From: Blastocatellia bacterium UBA7656
Lineage (GTDB): Bacteria > Acidobacteriota > Blastocatellia > UBA7656
DNA: 64,000 nt
Direction of reading: 5' to 3'
Assembly (NCBI GenBank): GCA_002483445.1
Contig: DLHY01000143.1
Span: 1 to 64,000 of the forward strand
Below the pieces are notes generated by a model. That model was not told the DNA's origin, made no database searches, and worked only from the letters and a program-made list of their open reading frames with translations. Positions 61,350 to 64,000 of the stretch are shown here, in pieces (the stretch's first letter is position 1; every line of letters begins with the position of its first letter). The position numbers and the translations under genes are program-made.

Positions 61350-61559
61350 CTGATGCTAACGGATTTCGTGGTCACTCGATGGGTTTTCAAATCTCTCGAC
61401 CCTGACAGGGGTATTCGATGCCCAGAGGCCGAGTTTACGCAGAGGAAAATTCTTCTCTGCGAGGTCTCTGCGCCTCTGCGCCTCTGCGGTTTTTACCCCT
61501 CTCGCTGTTCAGACCTTCGAAGCTCACTGCGGCCTCCACGAAATCCGTTAGCGCCAGAA
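61348..61559. mobile_element. MITE-like palindromic element containing a GGGGTATTCGA repeat copy
   Basis: Terminal inverted repeats 61348-61371 and 61536-61559 match at 22 of 24 bases; the inner 17 (GCTAACGGATTTCGTGG) match perfectly. Inside, 61391-61515 is a near-complete palindromic copy of the GGGGTATTCGACGCAGA family, with a head at each end and CTCTGCGC octamers in the middle. There is no transposase gene and no clear target duplication. It looks like a small non-autonomous element, or one repeat inserted into another. Confidence 0.7.
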
Positions 61560-61598
61560 TTTTTTATGAACAGAACTTCCTTATCTGCCTGCTGACTC

Positions 61599-62762
61599 AT
61601 GCACCTCCGAATAAACATTCCGGCGTGGGGCGGACGAGAGATAGCAAAAGGGATTGCATCTTTCGCTTCGCGTGACGCTTATCGAAATCAATTGTTGAAA
61701 GAGATTGAAGCCGAGCTTCATCCGTTCGAGCCTCTGCTTGTTTCTTCGGCGCGTTATGCGATTGCGATTGCCGCGCGAATGCTCGGACTCGAAGGCCGTC
61801 GCGTCGCCGTGCCGGGTTATGTCTGCCCTGCGGTGATGACGGGGCTTCGCGCCGCGAATGTGGAAATCGTCGCGGTAGATTGTCAGACTTCATCTCTGCG
61901 TTTCGATCCCGACGCTATTGCTCGCGCAGATATCGACGGAGTGCTTGCGGCGAACACTTATGGAATCGATCAGGATTTTTCCATACTCGCTCGCCTCGGC
62001 GTTCCTGTCATCGAAGACGCCGCTTATCAGGCCGGTCGCAGAGACGCAAACGGCGCGGCGTGCGGGACTCGCGGGAGCGCGGGAGTGTGGAGCTTCAACT
62101 TCAAATCTCTTACCGCAGTCGGCGGCGGCGTTTTGATCGCGAAGGAATCTATAGCGATCAACGAAAGCGGCTCTGGGCGATTAAGAGAAGCCGTTCGCTT
62201 TTTCAATTATGCTGCGCGAAGTCTTGCTCGACACCGCATACCGAAATTTTTTCCCGGAGCCGAATCGCCATCGCTCGAAGCAGACGGCGCGCCGAGAGAT
62301 GCGTTGATGAAAATCACCTGCTCGCCGATGTCTGAACTTCAGGCAGCAGTCGCTCTCGCTCAATGGCAGGCAAGAGAGAATATCGCCGCGCGTCAACTAT
62401 TCAATTCGACTCACCTTTATAAAACTCTTTCGCGCTGTGAAGCATTCACTCTTCTCTCAAGCGAAAGCGAAACGCTGCCTCACCTGTTTCCTCTGCTTGT
62501 GCGCGCAGGCGGCAAAGAGGCTCCGGGAGCCGTTTTCAGCGTCCGGCAGTTTCTTCACCAGCATGGCATTCAGACTGAAACGCCTTACCCCATGATTGGC
62601 TCTGAGGATGAATTGCCGAACTCTTATGATCTCGCGTCGCGGCTGATACTGGTTCCGTGCAATGCCTCTTTGGACGCGCGGCAGATTCGTTTCATCGCTT
62701 CATCGCTCGAAGAAGCTTCGCGCCGGTTGGAAATCGCATCGCCTGCGGGGGCTTGGCGATGA
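61599..62762 (+). CDS. DegT/DnrJ/EryC1-family aminotransferase-like protein
   Basis: This 387-residue PLP-fold protein is divergent from the other sugar aminotransferases here. SSARYAIAIAARMLGLEGRRV near residue 51, AVPGYVCPAVMTGL, VIEDAAYQAGRR near 137 and WSFNFKSLTAVGGG near 166, which holds the probable PLP lysine, are present. The C-terminal part is less conserved. It begins after the MITE-like element and overlaps the next gene by ATGA. It likely aminates a keto-sugar nucleotide used by the initiating transferase that follows, but the substrate is unknown. Confidence 0.85.
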   Translation: MHLRINIPAWGGREIAKGIASFASRDAYRNQLLKEIEAELHPFEPLLVSSARYAIAIAARMLGLEGRRVAVPGYVCPAVMTGLRAANVEIVAVDCQTSSLRFDPDAIARADIDGVLAANTYGIDQDFSILARLGVPVIEDAAYQAGRRDANGAACGTRGSAGVWSFNFKSLTAVGGGVLIAKESIAINESGSGRLREAVRFFNYAARSLARHRIPKFFPGAESPSLEADGAPRDALMKITCSPMSELQAAVALAQWQARENIAARQLFNSTHLYKTLSRCEAFTLLSSESETLPHLFPLLVRAGGKEAPGAVFSVRQFLHQHGIQTETPYPMIGSEDELPNSYDLASRLILVPCNASLDARQIRFIASSLEEASRRLEIASPAGAWR

Positions 62763-63718
62763 TCGAGTGGAGAATGGCCGTGGTGAGCGCGAGCGCGTTC
62801 GTTGTTTGTCTGATCGCAATCCCCGTGTTCAAACGAATGGCGGCCCGCTGGCGGCTCGTCGATATTGCGGGCGCTGACCCTTTGAAAATTCATGCGGCCC
62901 CGATTCCATTCGTCGGCGGATTGGGAATAGTCGCGGGGTGTTTGCTTTCGCTCTTTCTGATCGTCGGCAGGCTCGGCGAATATTCAAAGGGAGCGATCTG
63001 GATTTTATTGCTCGCCCTCGGCGCGGCGGCTCTTGGCTTTTGCGATGACCGCTTCAACGTTCGCCCGTCAGTCAGGCTGACAGTTGAAATAGCAATCGGC
63101 TGGGCGTTCGCTGTCATGGGCGTCGTGACAGATTTGTTTGCGGGAGTATGGTTGAAGGCCCTTAGTTGGGGCGCAACGGGCTATGCGTTGATGATCGCTT
63201 TTGTGATTTTCTTCGTGGCGGGAGCGATCAACGCTATCAATATGCAGGACGGTATGGATGGGCTTGCTGGCGGGGTTGCGTTGATTTCCTGCGTGGGTTT
63301 CACCGTCGTCGCATTGTCATTGAATCAATTTCTGGTCTTCGCGCTCGCGCTCTCTATGGGAGGGTCGCTTGCGGCTTTTCTGATTTACAACTTTCATCCG
63401 GCATCAGTTTTCATGGGCGACAATGGAAGTTATTTTCTTGGATTCCTGCTGGCGGCAATGGCATTGATTTCAGCTTTCGCAAATCCGGGCGTGATGAGTC
63501 TCGCGGGAGCAGCATTGATGATCGGAGCGCCAGTCTTCGATGCAGCCTTCGCTGTCATTCGCCGCCTTCGGCGCGGAGTGTCGCCTCTGGCGGGCGACCG
63601 CAGCCACTTTTATGATTACCTGGCCCGTCGCGGGCTTTCCGTCCGCAAGGTCGCGCTCATCAGCTACGCTTTGCAAACCGGCTTCGTTTCTGTCGGGGCC
63701 GCGATTCTGATGAAATGA
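62759..63718 (+). CDS. WecA/MraY-family undecaprenyl-phosphate sugar-1-phosphate transferase
   Basis: This 319-residue integral membrane enzyme has about ten helices and starts lipid-linked synthesis by moving a sugar-1-phosphate to undecaprenyl phosphate. Motifs are LGFCDDRFNVRPSVRL (the D-D pair), INAINMQDGMDGLAGG, VFMGDNGSYFLGF and the cytoplasmic loop GDRSHFYDYLARRGLS with His. HAAPIPFVGGLGI near the start is a family mark. It is the only initiating transferase in the window. The ATG at 62759 lies in an ATGA overlap; earlier starts translate the upstream gene. Confidence 0.93.
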   Translation: MIEWRMAVVSASAFVVCLIAIPVFKRMAARWRLVDIAGADPLKIHAAPIPFVGGLGIVAGCLLSLFLIVGRLGEYSKGAIWILLLALGAAALGFCDDRFNVRPSVRLTVEIAIGWAFAVMGVVTDLFAGVWLKALSWGATGYALMIAFVIFFVAGAINAINMQDGMDGLAGGVALISCVGFTVVALSLNQFLVFALALSMGGSLAAFLIYNFHPASVFMGDNGSYFLGFLLAAMALISAFANPGVMSLAGAALMIGAPVFDAAFAVIRRLRRGVSPLAGDRSHFYDYLARRGLSVRKVALISYALQTGFVSVGAAILMK

Positions 63719-64000
63719 AAAAACGAATTTATCTTTCTCCGCCGCATCTCGGCGACGCGGAACTTGAGCTTGTCAAAGAAGCGTTCGCCTCGAACTGGAT
63801 AGCTCCTCTTGGGCCGCACGTCGATGCTTTTGAAAAAGAAGTTGCCGACTACATAGGCGTCGCTCATGCGGCGGCTCTTTCGTCAGGCACGGCTGCCCTC
63901 CATCTGGCTCTGGTGCTGGCGGGCGTCCGCGCAGGCGACGAAGTCCTCTGCTCCACGCTTACTTTCAGCGCGAGCGCGAATCCTATCGTCTATGAGCGAG
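63715..64000 (+). CDS. DegT/DnrJ/EryC1 aminotransferase (PglE/PseC-like), 3' end outside window
   Basis: Ninety-five codons are visible, starting MKKRIYLSPPHLGDAELELV. The segments SNWIAPLGPHVDAFEKEVAD and SSGTAALHLALVLAGVRAGDE with STLTFSASANPIVY match UDP-4-amino sugar transaminases such as PglE, which makes the precursor of bacillosamine. The ATG lies in an overlap with the transferase stop (ATGA). The PLP lysine is beyond the window. Next to a WecA-like transferase it may supply its sugar, possibly an N-acetylbacillosamine-type residue (inference). Confidence 0.85.
   Translation, partial: MKKRIYLSPPHLGDAELELVKEAFASNWIAPLGPHVDAFEKEVADYIGVAHAAALSSGTAALHLALVLAGVRAGDEVLCSTLTFSASANPIVYER

Larger units (their letters stand above)
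61151..61598. other. 448-base non-coding gap with terminator and MITE-like element
   Basis: This is the longest gene-free stretch of the window. In order it holds an 11-base perfect hairpin (61214-61237), a strong intrinsic terminator (61315-61349) and a palindromic element (61348-61559) ending in 24-base inverted repeats. No open reading frame with coding character lies in it. It most likely separates two transcription units. Confidence 0.75.

Noticed and set aside
61353..61595. Small open frames inside the gap 61151-61598
   Set aside because: They run through the palindromic element and consist of translated repeat, with no ribosome site or conserved sequence.
1..64000. tRNA, rRNA, phage, integrase or transposase genes
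   Set aside because: None could be recognised on either strand. The only mobile-type sequences are short non-coding repeats.

Overview
The window is a 64 kb surface-polysaccharide locus from a moderately GC-rich Gram-negative bacterium. An outer-membrane polysaccharide export protein with a signal peptide implies a two-membrane envelope. The gene content and the abundant heptamer-type intergenic hairpins look like an acidobacterium (Blastocatellia-like), but that placement is inference, because no rRNA or housekeeping marker is present. All 52 genes I support lie on the + strand. Many are joined by ATGA, GTGA or TTGA overlaps, and nearly every longer gap is filled by a small repeat.

Layout: (1) 3-4967 holds an O-antigen ligase/polymerase-type membrane protein, an outer-membrane export protein and a Wzc-type tyrosine autokinase. 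(2) 5078-10653 holds a SpsF-like cytidylyltransferase, a small HTH protein, a sugar aminotransferase, a methyltransferase and an ABC polysaccharide exporter (Wzm/Wzt). (3) 10650-23558 is a complete pseudaminic-acid-type pathway: PseB, PseC, GNAT, Gfo/Idh oxidoreductase, a SpsF-aminotransferase fusion, a PseG-GNAT fusion, formyltransferase, PIG-L deacetylase, PseI, a methyltransferase and a probable nonulosonate transferase. (4) 23681-31028 holds an FdtB/QdtB-like aminotransferase, two glycosyltransferases, then SxtJ, a 52-residue DUF5989-type peptide, a carbamoyltransferase and an SGNH hydrolase. (5) 31054-49017 alternates three asparagine-synthase-type amidotransferases with glycosyltransferases, methyltransferases and a Wzy-like polymerase. 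(6) 49114-60295 holds a glycosyltransferase, a fourth amidotransferase, an FkbM methyltransferase, a two-domain oxidoreductase, a heparinase II/III-like protein, a WbuB-like glycosyltransferase and an ATP-grasp enzyme. (7) 60413-64000 holds a methyltransferase, the only convincing intrinsic terminator, a MITE-like element, a DegT aminotransferase, a WecA/MraY-type initiating transferase and the start of another aminotransferase, cut by the window edge.

Together these genes would make nucleotide-activated amino sugars and a 9-carbon nonulosonic acid. About eleven glycosyltransferases would assemble them, and four amidotransferases, a carbamoyltransferase, acyl/formyl transferases and several methyltransferases would decorate them. 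Two export routes are represented: ABC-dependent, and Wzy-dependent through the outer-membrane exporter and autokinase. No Wzx flippase is visible. The most unusual features are the N-deacetylase/formyltransferase pair inside a pseudaminic pathway, two unusual enzyme fusions, four amidotransferases in one locus, the small SxtJ/DUF5989/carbamoyltransferase module, and the rich set of intergenic heptamer hairpins.
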